Assembly (NCBI GenBank): GCA_019454045.1
Contig: SKCR01017740.1
Span: 62,001 to 126,000, forward strand
DNA: 64,000 bases
DNA from: Zanthoxylum bungeanum
Lineage: Eukaryota > Streptophyta > Magnoliopsida > Sapindales > Rutaceae
Direction of reading: 5' to 3'
Shown: piece by piece, positions 44,249-55,844 of the stretch
Layout of the letters: the number at the start of each line of letters is the position of its first letter
Numbering within the stretch: position 1 is the first letter of the stretch
Notes under the pieces: model-generated
Told to the model about the DNA's origin: nothing
The model's database searches: none
What the model saw: the letters and a program-made list of their open reading frames with translations, nothing else
Translations under genes and position numbers: made by a program

Positions 44249-45472
44249 CAAAGCCAAACCAAGCCTCTCCTCCTCTCATTCATTGACGCCACAAAAGAAA
44301 AAACCTTCATCAACCTTCACTTCACCTTCACGGCAGAACCAAAAAAAATAAGAAACCCTAAACACACTCTCTCTCACGCACAAACAACAAACAAAAAAAA
44401 AAATAAATAAACAAATTAAGCTTGATCCTTCATTACACGGACAACCCTCGCATATAACCTTACACCCACGTAACTGCCCCTCGGTCCATGCAACAAAGCC
44501 CTTCATTGCCTCCACTACACGCCCAACCCTAAGCTTCACGTGAACCCTTCAACACTCAGCACCCTCACGCCACAGCAAGCCCTCAACGCAACAGCCACTG
44601 CCCATTAACGCAAGCCACCTAGCCTTCACGCATCAGCACAAACCCCCCTATTAACCACACACTGCCACGGCATTACCCACTCACATGAACTGCCCAGCGA
44701 AACTCACGTAAAAGTCCCTCCACAAACTGCTTCCCTTCACCGCTAATCTGTCCAGAAAAGTGCCCCAATAATTACCAAAAACTATCCAGAATTCTCCCCC
44801 TGCACAGCCCGTGAAATCGTCCCAAAAACTGCCCGAAACTGTCCCAAAACTGCACCCAAAAATATTCCAGAAATCACCCCAAATAGTGACAAAAACTGCC
44901 CCCGAACAGCCCTCCAAAATTTCCAAAACAGTCCCCGAACAGACCTGAAATAGTAAGCAGAGAATACAGGAAAAACAACAACAAAATAGAGGTAAAACAG
45001 CAAGTAAAACAGCAAAACAGTGAGATAAGATGCTAAACCAGCGAACCGGAAGAATTGCGGAGCGATAGTCCTTCCGACGGCCGTGAAACGCGAGTCCGAA
45101 ACTCGATATAAAAGATTAGACCTGAGGGTATTTTCCACATTCGTTTTCTGTTTTATTTTTATTATTCATTGAGTATTGATCGCATGAGTTTATATCAAAA
45201 TGCATGTTGTGGACCTTGAGTAGATAAATATGCATGTATTGTGAAATATTGTATGTTGTGGCCTTGGAATAAAATGAAAGATGTGTCAACTCTCGCGGTA
45301 TATCGGATGGAAAACCGGACATAAATTTCATAGCCGATTCCGAATGGACGGTATTATGATCTGTACTCGGGATACAACTCCACGTACCGCTTGAGTAAAC
45401 GACATCCTCTTTTGTTTTATGTTGCTTTGGTTTATTTATTTTTCATCATTTGAATTCTGCATGTTACTTGTC

Positions 45473-46006
45473 TATGCATGATACAATCGAGCGCATGGAC
45501 TTAGTAAGTGCGATGAAAAGTCCCCTATTTGGAGGGGTTAAAATCCTTTACCACGATGCTTCGCCGCGCTGATTGATGTGTGTTCGGTTGAATGCAAGAT
45601 ATGTTCAATCGGGTATACTAAGTTTGATATTATTGTTTTTTAATTCTTTGTATGCATGATGCAATCGAGCGCATGAGCTTAGTAAGTGCGATGAAAGGTC
45701 CCCTATTTGGAGGGGTTAAAATCCTTTTCCACGACGCTTTGCCGCGCCGGTTGATGTCTGTTCAGTTGAATGCAAGATATGTTCAATTGGGCATACTAAG
45801 TTTGATATTATTGTTTTTTAATTCTTTCTATGCATGATGCAATCGAGTGCATTGGCTTAGTAAGTGCGATGAAAGGTCCCCTATTTGGAGGGGTTAAAAT
45901 CCTTTACCACGATGTTTTGCCGCGCCGGTTGATGTGTGTTCGGTTGAATGCAAGATATGTTCAATCGGACATACTAAGTTTGATATAGTTATCTTTGTCT
46001 TTGTAC
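45473..46006 (+). repeat. 178-bp tandem repeat in LTR1
   Basis: Three copies starting TATGCATGAT at 45473, 45651 and 45829, followed by a strongly diverged fourth. The unit includes the hairpin CCCCTATTTGGAGGGG. The array is flanked on both sides by a second, dispersed repeat of about 100 bp (45299-45395 and 46206-46305). Confidence 0.85.
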
Positions 46007-46982
46007 GCATTGTAATGAAAAGCGCATGGGCTTATTGTGTTGGACTAAAAAGGTTCTCCATTGGGGGGAAGAAAAGCCTAAAATGCTACATTTACCACGA
46101 TATTTGTCGCGTCTTTCATATATTGATTGCATCATTTACCTTAGTCGTGGCTTAACATAGTATAATTCATATATCCATGTTATGATAGCATTTGAGTATT
46201 ATTTCTTGTGGTATAACGGATGGAAACCCAGACATAAATTCCGTAGCCGATTCCGAATGGACGGTAGTGCAGTCTGTACTTGGTATACAATTCCACGTAC
46301 CACTTGGGAAAGTGCTCACATGTGTGTTTGTGTCCATATTAGTTATTTTCTTTTGCACCACGTCATAGCATGCTTCCTTTAATGTCTAATTGCATCCTTA
46401 AGTGTCTTCCTGCATTATGTACTTAGTTGATTCTTTTATTTACACATAGACATGTAATGGTTATTTGTTTATGCTCCCGCACGTATAAGTATGATATGTC
46501 TATGAAATCACATGTTCGCCATCATTTGATTCGCCTTTATGTGTGCTTGTGTGGTTTTGTGTGCTTGTGTTTCTATGAATACAATATGCCAATGAATTTG
46601 TATGTTCGTTGCTACTTTGATGTACTTTCAAGCATGTAATCTTAGATGTGAAATATATGCAAATTTAGGTGTAAGTTTTATTTTTTGCGCATATGGATTT
46701 AGAAGCATGATACTCTTGGAAATAAGTGTTACTTAAGCTTGATTAAATTATTACACAAATCATTTCATTACAAATGACATAAGTAAGGGACCATTCCGAA
46801 CCCAGCGGTTTGAGGTATTCCCTTGCGAGGGGTGAGTGCGGCCTTAAATCTCATTTTCCCGATTCACACCGGGTGGCGACTCTATTATTCTCCGGTTTAG
46901 TCCACTGTGGCTACTTCATACTCCCTACTAGGCCGCGAGCCTAGAACAGCATGCGTCGCCCAGTTTCTGTGTTCCCACAGTC

Positions 46983-47000
46983 TGGCGACTCCACTGGGGA
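46983..47000 (+). other. Element F primer-binding site, copy 1
   Basis: TGGCGACTCCACTGGGGA starts 3 bp after LTR1. This is the form seen in Tat/Ogre elements (probably a tRNA-Arg primer). The second copy is at 54679-54696. Confidence 0.75.
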
Positions 47001-48155
47001 TAGATAATCGGCCCCGAAATATTGTCTTGTAATGTTTGGATTTATGTTCTAATTGACCGCGTCTATAGTGGATAAAATGGGGGTTTAATCAAAGGCATTT
47101 TGAGGCTAGGTAATGGTTTGGTGTCTTCCTCCACTCACTACTTTTCTAGAAGGAAAAGCTGTGAAGACACCTAGATAGCCATCTACTCGTAGCCTATTGT
47201 GATGGACTAATTTGGAGGACTCGTTGTTTATTCCTAACACCAAGCGATAAGAGCCTAAGAGGCTTGGGTATTTAAGTGAGCCTCGCTCCACCCTCCCTCT
47301 GGGGAATCTATAACGGGAAATTCATTTGATAGTCGGTCACACACCATAGCTCACTGGCACGTACTTTAGTGTATAAAAAAGGGTGAGATCACTTGGCCGC
47401 TCGAACCCTTGATTGGGGAGACCTAGTAATGGGCCATCCTTCTCCGGTGAGAGCCTTTGTCTACACTCTTGCGAACCCACCCATAGACCGGGGTTGTATG
47501 GTTAAAGTAACAATTATTTCCTTGAGTATGTGCTTGTGGACCATCCTCATTTAGATGCAGTTAGACTATTGTCAGAAATGCCAACTTGCTAGGCCATTTA
47601 AACAGGGACGAGTTCATACCTTATGACCATTAGGCCCAAAGCTTCTGAAATGTTGATGGGCCATTCTGTAGAAATTATTGTATTATGTTTGCATTATCTT
47701 TCTTTTATGCTTGTGTTGGGTACATCGTCGTTTGGATCCATTTGGACCATTTGTCATGGGATATGGACTTGTTGGGCCATTTAAACTGGGACAAGAACGT
47801 ATCTTATGACGATTGGGCCAAAGGCTTCTAATATTGATGGGCCATTTTGTGTGCTTGTGTTTAGGAACATTATCATTTGGATACGGTTGGACTTCTTGTC
47901 ATGAGATGTGAACTTGTTGGGCCATTTAAACTGGGACGAGTTCACTCCTATGACAGTTAGCCCAAAAGCTTCTAAAATGATGATGGGCCAATTTGTATGA
48001 AAATTTTAATAAATTGATATATTCCTTGTATCACATGCGTCTTATTCATTTCATGCATACACGCATCATGCTAACCCCTTGTGTTCAAAAAGCCATCATA
48101 GATTCCCGTTGGGTTGGGGAAGAGTAAAGACTCACTAAAAGACCGGTAAAAAGAT
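47001..48155 (+). other. Element F leader, copy 1
   Basis: Noncoding. A nested hairpin at 47120-47171 pairs GGTGTCTTC with GAAGACACC outside and CTTTTC with GAAAAG inside. Three imperfect repeats built around GGCCATTTAAAC (47592, 47775, 47920) occupy 47546-48000. Confidence 0.6.
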
Positions 48156-49365
48156 ATGAGTACATCCGATAACGAGGTATCCCGGATAGATCAGTTAGAA
48201 AATGGTTTCACCAAGATTACCGAACAGTTGCAAGCCTTGACTACTACAATGGCAAATATAGATGTGCCCCGTGCTGGGGAAATTCTGAGAATGTGAGGCG
48301 CGAGGAGCCTTCGAATGGTTGGGGGATGATATCCCCACTTTTGATGATGACATGGCAGAGTATGCAACAGACAAAGTAATTGGGTCTCAGGCAGAATTTC
48401 AGAAGCTTTGGGATCAGGTTGAGTCAGTTACCCGCAAAATGAGGGGTAAACATGAAGAGTTGTTAGATTATGAGGCAATGACCTTCGGAGAACAGCTGCC
48501 AGCTCAGTTTAAAATGCCCGAAATGGCTAAGTTTAATGAGAATGGAGACCCGAGGGTCCATCTGCAGCAATATGTCTCAGTCATGAGTTCAATGGGCCTA
48601 TCACAGCGCCAAGTCCAAAAGATGTTTGTGATGTCACTTGAGAGGGCACCTGTGGTTTGGTATCATAGCCTTGAGAAAAAGGTTAAGAAAGATTGGATGG
48701 AACTAGCTGATGCTTTTCTGAAGCAGTATGTTACAGACTTAGAGATTGACTTGTCACTCCGTGATTTGGAGAACACTAAGCAGAATCCGGAAGAAAGCTT
48801 CAAGGAGTATGTAGACCGCTGGAGAAGCCAGTTTTTGAAGATGCAGACTCGGCCCTCTGAGAAAGACCAGATCGAAATGATCATCAAGGGTAATAAGGCC
48901 TCCATTTACGGTAAGTTGCGGAGAATGACTTAGATGATTACAGATTTCTGACAATTGAGGGAGACGGTTATGGATATTGAAGAAGAAGAGGCTGAAAACA
49001 GAAAGTTATTTGGCCAGAATAGAAGGAATATTGAGGGACCTTCAGGGACCAAGCCCGTTACCACTGAGGTCACTGCCATCAAAAGCAAGCGATTTTGCAA
49101 CCTTGGTAAGCCTCTTTCAAGGGTGTTCGAAAAGCTGAAGGCGCAAGGACTTCTGGAACCCTTAGAGGCTAAACCAATTCCAAACCCTGTACCACCCAAC
49201 CTTGACCTAAGCCTGTATTGTCACTTCCATTGGAGAAGGGGTCACGAAACTGATAGCTGCACCCGCCTTAGGCATGAGATCCAAAACCTCATTGACTCCC
49301 ACAAAATACCTGACCCAGAAGAGAACAACCCAACGCACACAGAAATCCCATACCCAACTACATGA
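48156..49365 (+). pseudogene. Element F Gag, copy 1
   Basis: Start ATG 48156 (MSTSDNEVSRIDQLENG). After a one-base frameshift near 48287 the frame reads EFQKLWDQVESV, then FKMPEMAKFNENGDPRVHLQQYVSVMSSMGLSQ, WYHSLEKKVKKDWMELADAFLKQY and ESFKEYVDRWR, the Tat-clade retrotransposon gag domain. TAG at 48931 and TGA at 48949 interrupt it in frame; both can arise from C-to-T changes. The same frame then continues to 49365 with YCHFHWRRGHETDSCTRLRHEIQNLID, a CX3HX4-5HX4C-like zinc knuckle. Total about 400 codons. Gag packages RNA, so this protein would be the only product of the element. Confidence 0.87.
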
Positions 49366-49751
49366 TCAACTCTGGCCTACCCGAAACCCTTGTCCTCCAA
49401 ACTCTCAACCACTCAGCTTCATTCATAGGAATAAGGGATGACAACGGTGGAGAACCATAGGCCAATGAAGAAGGCAATGCTGCGAATGATGAAGTTATTC
49501 CTCCTAGTTTATTTGATCCTGCATTTTTAATAAAGACATTGATTTTGTCTCTTCGTTCGAACCTTTTCTTAATGATAATAAAGACGTTCATTTTGCTTAC
49601 TTGCCTGAATCTCTTCCTTTCGACCGGCAACATGAGTATATTTGAGAAAAGCATTCAACCTTGGTACTATGAAATCAGTGATGTTTAGAACACGGGGAAT
49701 TCCCAAAACAGCAAGCAGAAAAGATATGATGATCATTCAGAAATTGGGAAT
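49366..49751 (+). other. Post-gag noncoding remnant, copy 1
   Basis: A little protein-like text continues just after gag (for example LPETLVLQTLNHSASFIGIRDDNG in one frame), then the reading is lost. This is where protease, RT, RNase H and integrase would lie in an autonomous Tat element. Confidence 0.5.
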
Positions 49752-49835
49752 TGGGCAGTGAGACTATCAGACTTGGAAGGGAATGAGTTCATCGAGCCGA
49801 TTAAAGTGGAAAGGTTGAAGCAGTACTTTGCCTGA
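49752..49835 (+). pseudogene. Element F pol C-terminal remnant, copy 1
   Basis: Reads WAVRLSDLEGNEFIEPIKVE, then RLKQYFA and a stop: the last 27 codons of Tat/Ogre-type pol, whose extreme C-terminus typically ends with NADRLKKYY-like text. It shows that the element descends from an autonomous one by a large internal deletion. The second copy is at 57440-57523. Confidence 0.65.
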
Positions 49836-50009
49836 GGAAGAATTGGCGGAAGACCTAACCCAACGGGATAGGAAACTCATTCATGCATGCATGCATACAT
49901 GTAACATACTTTGCATTCTTTTGTGTTTGTTTTGCTTTGTATTAACAGGTTTTGAAGCAGAAAGAGAGAAAACGGCAAAGACAAACCAATCAGGAACAGC
50001 GACAACACT

Positions 50010-51075
50010 GTATCAGTCTGAGGGCGAGGCCCATATCAGTATCAGTCTGAGGGCGATGCCCATATCAGTATCGGTCTGGGGGCAAGGCCCACATCAGTTC
50101 AGCATCAGTTTCTGCCGGGTACGGCATTCTGGGGGCGAGGCCCACATCAGTTCAATATTAATCTTGCCGGGTATGGCACTCTGGGGGTGGGGCCCACATC
50201 GTTATCAGTAACGGTTCGGAAATGGACCACTCTCATATCAGTAATGGTTTGGAAATGGACCACTCTCTTATCAGCAACGGTTTGGAAATGGACCACTCTC
50301 ATATCAGTAATGGTTCGGAAATGGACTATCTCTCATCAGCAACGGTTCGAAAATGGACTATCTCTCATCAGCAATGGTTCGAAAATGGACCACATCATTA
50401 TCAGTAACGGTTTAAAAATGGACCACTCTCATATCAGTATTGGTTCGGAAACGGACTATCTCTCCTCAGTAATGGTTCAGAAATGGACCACTCTCATATC
50501 AGTAACGGTTCGGAAATGGACCACTCTCTTATCAGCAACGGTTCAGAAATGGACCACTCTCATATCAGTAATGGTTCGAAAATGGACTATCTCTCATCAG
50601 CAACGGTTCAGAAATGGACTATCTCTCATCAGCAACGGTTCGAAAATGGACCACATCATTATCAGTAACAGTTCAGAAATGGACCACTCTCCTATCAGTA
50701 TTGGTTCGGAAATGGACTATATCTCCTCAGCAATGGTTCAGAAATGGACCACTCTCATATCAGACATGGTTTGGAAGTGGACTATCCCTCATCACCAACG
50801 GTTCGGAAATGGACCATCATCTCATCACTTGTCGAAAATGGCACTCTGAAAATAGAGCAACAGTTCGGAAATGGACCATTATCACATCTCGCCGAAAATG
50901 GCACTCCACTCCGAAAATGGAGCACGGTTCGAAAATGGACCATCATCTCATCTCGCCGAAAATGGCACTCCGAAAATGGAGCACGATTCGAAAATGGACC
51001 ATTATCTCATTAGTCACCGAAAATGGCACTCCAAAAATGGAGCACAGTTCGAAAATGGATAGACATCACTTCAGC
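50010..51075 (+). repeat. Minisatellite in element F internal region, copy 1
   Basis: Three blocks. 50010-50198: units around CTGAGGGCGAGGCCCATATC. 50199-50820: about eighteen units of 32-33 bp around GGAAATGGACCACTCTC and TATCAGTAACGGTTC. 50821-51075: units around CCGAAAATGGCACTCCG. Units of 33 bp keep an 11-residue reading (MDHSHISNGSE), while 32-bp units shift it, so no stable protein is encoded. Confidence 0.85.
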
Positions 51076-51239
51076 AATGCCTCAGAAATGGGGTTTAGCA
51101 TACCGAAAATGGTAAAACCAGATCAACTCAACTCAACACAGCAGGCAAACCAGGAGACAGCTGGGGACCTAGGTAAGTGAAAATGCATTGCATGTACTTT
51201 GATAGGATTGTCACTGTCACACACTGCACAAGTCCCATC

Positions 51240-51253
51240 AAAGTAGGGGCGAC
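51240..51253 (+). other. Element F polypurine tract
   Basis: AAAGTAGGGGCGAC directly before LTR2, repeated before LTR3. Tat elements have similar tracts. Confidence 0.6.
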
Positions 51254-54200
51254 TGTAGGCATTGTATTTTTACATGTGAAACCCGATGATGAGCCTCAGT
51301 TGGAGGCACTACCTTTTAAGTCGCGCAAGCCGCGGGAACCAGATTTCGGAATGGAGGAGTCAAGAATTGACTCATAATCGGATTAAGTTCGCTGGTTTAG
51401 CTTCGGGTTACTTGTTGGTTGTCCATTTAAAAAATATTCCCGACCCAAAACACTCACAATCACCTAACCTCGGCCCAAACCCCCGCAAGCCCACACACCT
51501 TGTCCACACAAACCAAACCCACCAAACAAGGCCCACACGCCCAACCAAGGCCACATGCCCATTCACCCTAATACACACCCAAATTAAATCAAATATTAAT
51601 TAAATTCAGTATTAACTAAATGAAATATTAATTAAATTAAATAAATAAAGAATTAAATCATTTACCAAATTAAATAAAACATAAAATAAAATCATGCCTA
51701 ACTTAGATAAATCAAATATACTACATACTAATTAAAAAGATGTTATGCCTAATTAAATCAATCCTAACAATTAAAAAAATATTGTATTCCTAAACAACAC
51801 AAATTAAATATTCAACCTTCCTAATTTGAACAAAATTTGTCCCCCCTCAATCTAATCTTTTCCTTGTTGGATACCAAATCAAATCATTGCTCTTAATGCC
51901 AAATCCTACTCCTTGTGAGACAAGGAGTAACCCTAACCCTTCTCTATATAAACAAAGCCAAACCAAGCCTCTCCTCCTCTCATTCATTGACGCCACAAAA
52001 GAAAAAACTTCATCAGCCTTCACTTCACCTTCACGGCAGAACCAAAAAAATAAGAAACCATAAACACTCTCTCTCTCACGCACAAACAACAAACAAAGAA
52101 AACAAATAAACAAATTAAGCTTGCTCCTTCATTACACGGACAACCCTCGCATATAACCTTACACCCACGTAACTGCCCCTCGGTCCATGCAACAAAGCCC
52201 TCCATTGCCTCCACTACATGCCCAACCCTAAGCTTCATGTGAACCCTTCAACACTCAGCACCCTCACGCCACAGCAAGCCCTCAACAAAACAGCCACTGC
52301 CCCTTAACGCAAGCCACATAGCCTTCACGCATCAGCACATACCCCCTTATTAACCACACACTGCCACGACATTACCCACTCACATAAACTGCCCAGCCAA
52401 ACTCACGTAACAGTCCCTCCACAAACTGCTTCCCTTCACCGCAAATCTATCCAGAAAACTGCCCCAATAATTACCGAAAATTATCCAGAATTCTCCCCCT
52501 GCACAGCCCGTGAAATCGTCCCAAAAACTGCCCGAAACTGTCCCAAAACTGCACCCAAAAATATTCCAGAAATCACCCCAAATAGTGACAAAAACTGCCC
52601 CCGAACAGCCCTCCAAAATTTCCAAAACAGTCCCCGAACAGACCTGAAATAGTAAGCAGAGAATACAGGAAAAACAACAACAAAATAGAGGTAAAACAGC
52701 AAGTAAAACAGCAAAACAGTGAGATAAGATGCTAAACCAGCGAACCGGAAGAATTGCGGAGCGATAGTCCTTCCGACGGCCGTGAAACGCGAGTCCGAAA
52801 CTCGATATAAAAGATTAGACCTGAGGGTATTTTCCACATTCGTTTTCTGTTTTATTTTTATTATTCATTGAGTATTGATCGCATGAGTGTTATATCAAAA
52901 TGCATGTTGTGGACCTTGAGTAGATAAATATGCATGTATTGTGAAATATTGTATGTTGTGGCCTTGGAATAAAATGAAAGATGTGTCAACTCTCGCGGTA
53001 TATCGGATGGAAAACCGGACATAAATTTCATAGCCGATTCCGAATGGACGGTATTATGATCTGTACTCGGGATACAACTCCACGTACCGCTTGAGTAAAC
53101 GACATCCTCTTTTGTTTTATGTTGCTTTGGTTTATTTATTTTTCATCATTTGAATTCTGCATGTTACTTGTCTATGCATGATACAATCGAGCGCATGGAC
53201 TTAGTAAGTGCGATGAAAAGTCCCCTATTTGGAGGGGTTAAAATCCTTTACCACGATGCTTCGCCGCGCTGATTGATGTGTGTTCGGTTGAATGCAAGAT
53301 ATGTTCAATCGGGTATACTAAGTTTGATATTATTGTTTTTTAATTCTTTGTATGCATGATGCAATCGAGCGCATGAGCTTAGTAAGTGCGATGAAAGGTC
53401 CCCTATTTGGAGGGGTTAAAATCCTTTTCCACGACGCTTTGCCGCGCCGGTTGATGTCTGTTCAGTTGAATGCAAGATATGTTCAATTGGGCATACTAAG
53501 TTTGATATTATTGTTTTTTAATTCTTTCTATGCATGATGCAATCGAGTGCATTGGCTTAGTAAGTGCGATGAAAGGTCCCCTATTTGGAGGGGTTAAAAT
53601 CCTTTACCACGATTTTTGCCGCGCCGGTTGATGTGTGTTCGGTTGAATGCAAGATATGTTCAATCGGACATACTAAGTTTGATATAGTTATCTTTGTCTT
53701 TGTACGCATTGTAATGAAAAGCGCATGGGCTTATTGTGTTGGACTAAAAAGGTTCTCCATTGGGGGAAGAAAAGCCTAAAATGCTACATTTACCACGATA
53801 TTTGTCGCGTCTTTCATATATTGATTGCATCATTTACCTTAGTCGTGGCTTAACATAGTATAATTCATATATCCATGTTATGATAGCATTTGAGTATTAT
53901 TTCTTGTGGTATAACGGATGGAAACCCAGACATAAATTCCGTAGCCGATTCCGAATGGACGGTAGTGCAGTCTGTACTTGGTATACAATTCCACGTACCA
54001 CTTGGGAAAGTGCTCACATGTGTGTTTGTGTCCATATTAGTTATTTTCTTTTGCACCACGTCATAGCATGCTTCCTTTAATGTCTAATTGCATCCTTAAG
54101 TGTCTTCCTGCATTATGTACTTAGTTGATTCTTTTATTTACACATAGACATGTAATGGTTATTTGTTTATGCTCCCGCACGTATAAGTATGATATGTCTA

Positions 54201-54675
54201 TGAAATCACATGTTCGCCATCATTTGATTCGCCTTTATGTGTGCTTGTGTGGTTTGTGTGCTTGTGTTTCTATGAATACAATATGCCAATGAATTTGTAT
54301 GTTCGTTGCTACTTTGATGTACTTTCAAGCATGTAATCTTAGATGTGAAATATATGCAAATTTAGGTGTAAGTTTTATTTTTTGCGCATATGGATTTAGA
54401 AGCATGATACTCTTGGAAATAAGTGTTACTTAAGCTTGATTAAATTATTACACAAATCATTTCATTACAAATGACATAAGTAAGGGACCATTCCGAACCC
54501 AGCGGTTTGAGGTATTCCCTTGCGAGGGGTGAGTGCGGCCTTAAATCTCATTTTCCCGATTCACACCGGGTGGCGACTCTATTATTCCCGGTTTAGTCCA
54601 CTGTGGCTACTTCATACTCCCTACTAGGCCGCGAGCCTAGAACAGCATGCGTCGCCCAGTTTCTGTGTTCCCACA
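51254..54675 (+). repeat. Element F LTR2 (recombinant middle LTR)
   Basis: 3422 bp. Up to 52481 it shares the variants of LTR3 against LTR1; from 52516 on it shares those of LTR1 against LTR3. Its 178-bp repeats start at 53173, 53351 and 53529. Confidence 0.93.
51907..51929. promoter_or_regulatory. Palindrome upstream of the TATA box in LTR2
   Basis: TACTCCTTGT-GAG-ACAAGGAGTA, a perfect 10-bp inverted repeat ending 15 bp before TATATAAA (51945). It is identical at 59593-59615 in LTR3. In LTR1 it is degenerate (TATTCATTGT-GAG-ATAAGGAGTA). It is a candidate dimeric transcription-factor site. Confidence 0.45.
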
Positions 54676-55844
54676 GTCTGGCGACTCCACTGGGGATAGA
54701 TAGCCCCGAAATTTTGTCTGTATATGTTTGATTTATGTTCTAATTGACCGCGTCTATAGTGGATAAAATGGGGGTTTAATCAAAGGCATTTTGAGGCTAG
54801 GTAATGGTTTGGTGTCTTCCTCCACTCACTACTTTTCTAGAAGGAAAAGCTGTGAAGACACCTAGATAGCCATCTACTCGTAGCCTATTGTGATGGACTA
54901 ATTTGGAGGACTCGTTGTTTATTCCTAAACCAAGCGATAAGAGCCTAAGAGGCTTGGGTATTTAAGTGAGCCTCGCTCCACCCTCCCTCTGGGGAATCTA
55001 TAACGGGAAATTCATTTGATAGTCGGTCACACACACATAGCTCACTGGCACGTACTTTAGTGTATAAAAAAGGGTGAGATCACTTGGCCGCTCGAACCCT
55101 TGATTGGGGAGACCTAGTAATGGGCCATCCTTCTCCGGTGAGAGCCTTTGTCTACACTCTTGCGAACCCACCCATACCGGGGTTGTATGGTTAAAGTAAC
55201 AATTATTTCCTTGAGTATGTGCTTGTGGACCATCCTCATTTAGATGCAGTTAGACTATTGTCAGAAATGCCAACTTGCTAGGCCATTTAAACAGGGACGA
55301 GTTCATACCTTATGACCATTAGGCCCAAAGCTTCTGAAATGTTGATGGGCCATTCTGTAGAAATTATTGTATTATGTTTGCATTATCTTTTTTTATGCTT
55401 GTGTTTGGGTACATCGTCGTTTGGATCCATTTGGACCATTTGTCATGGGATATGGACTTGTTGGGCCATTTAAACTGGGACAAGAACGTATCTTATGACG
55501 ATTGGGCCAAAGGCTTCTAAATATTGATGGGCCATTTTGTGCTTGTGTTTAGGAACATTATCATTTGGATACGGTTGGACTTCTTGTCATGAGATGTGAA
55601 CTTGTTGGGCCATTTAAACTGGGACGAGTTCACTCCTATGACAGTTAGCCCAAAAGCTTCTAAAATGATGATGGGCCAATTTGTATGAAAATTTTAATAA
55701 ATTGATATATTCCATTGTATCACATGCGTCTTATTCATTTCATGCATACACGCATCATGCTAACCCCTTGTGTTCAAAAAGCCATCATAGATTCCCGTTG
55801 GGTTGGGGAAGAGTAAAGACTCACTAAAAGACCGGTAAAAAGAT

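Larger units (their letters stand above)
43545..46979 (+). repeat. Element F LTR1
   Basis: 3435 bp, TGTAGGCATTG to TTCCCACA. TATA box TATATAAA at 44241. It is the most divergent of the three in its 5' half and nearly identical to LTR2 in its 3' half. Minus-strand ORFs such as 44782-45138 have no family match and repeat only because the LTR repeats. Confidence 0.93.

Noticed and set aside
44782..45138. 118-codon minus-strand ORF repeated identically at 52481-52837
   Set aside because: It is repeated only because the LTR is duplicated. The LTR3 version is broken, and the composition reflects a CT-rich leader rather than a protein family.
50187..51180. Long ORFs of MDHSHISNGSE-type repeats
   Set aside because: They arise from the 33-bp minisatellite. 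32-bp units shift frames and the copies differ in frame, so a selected protein is unlikely.
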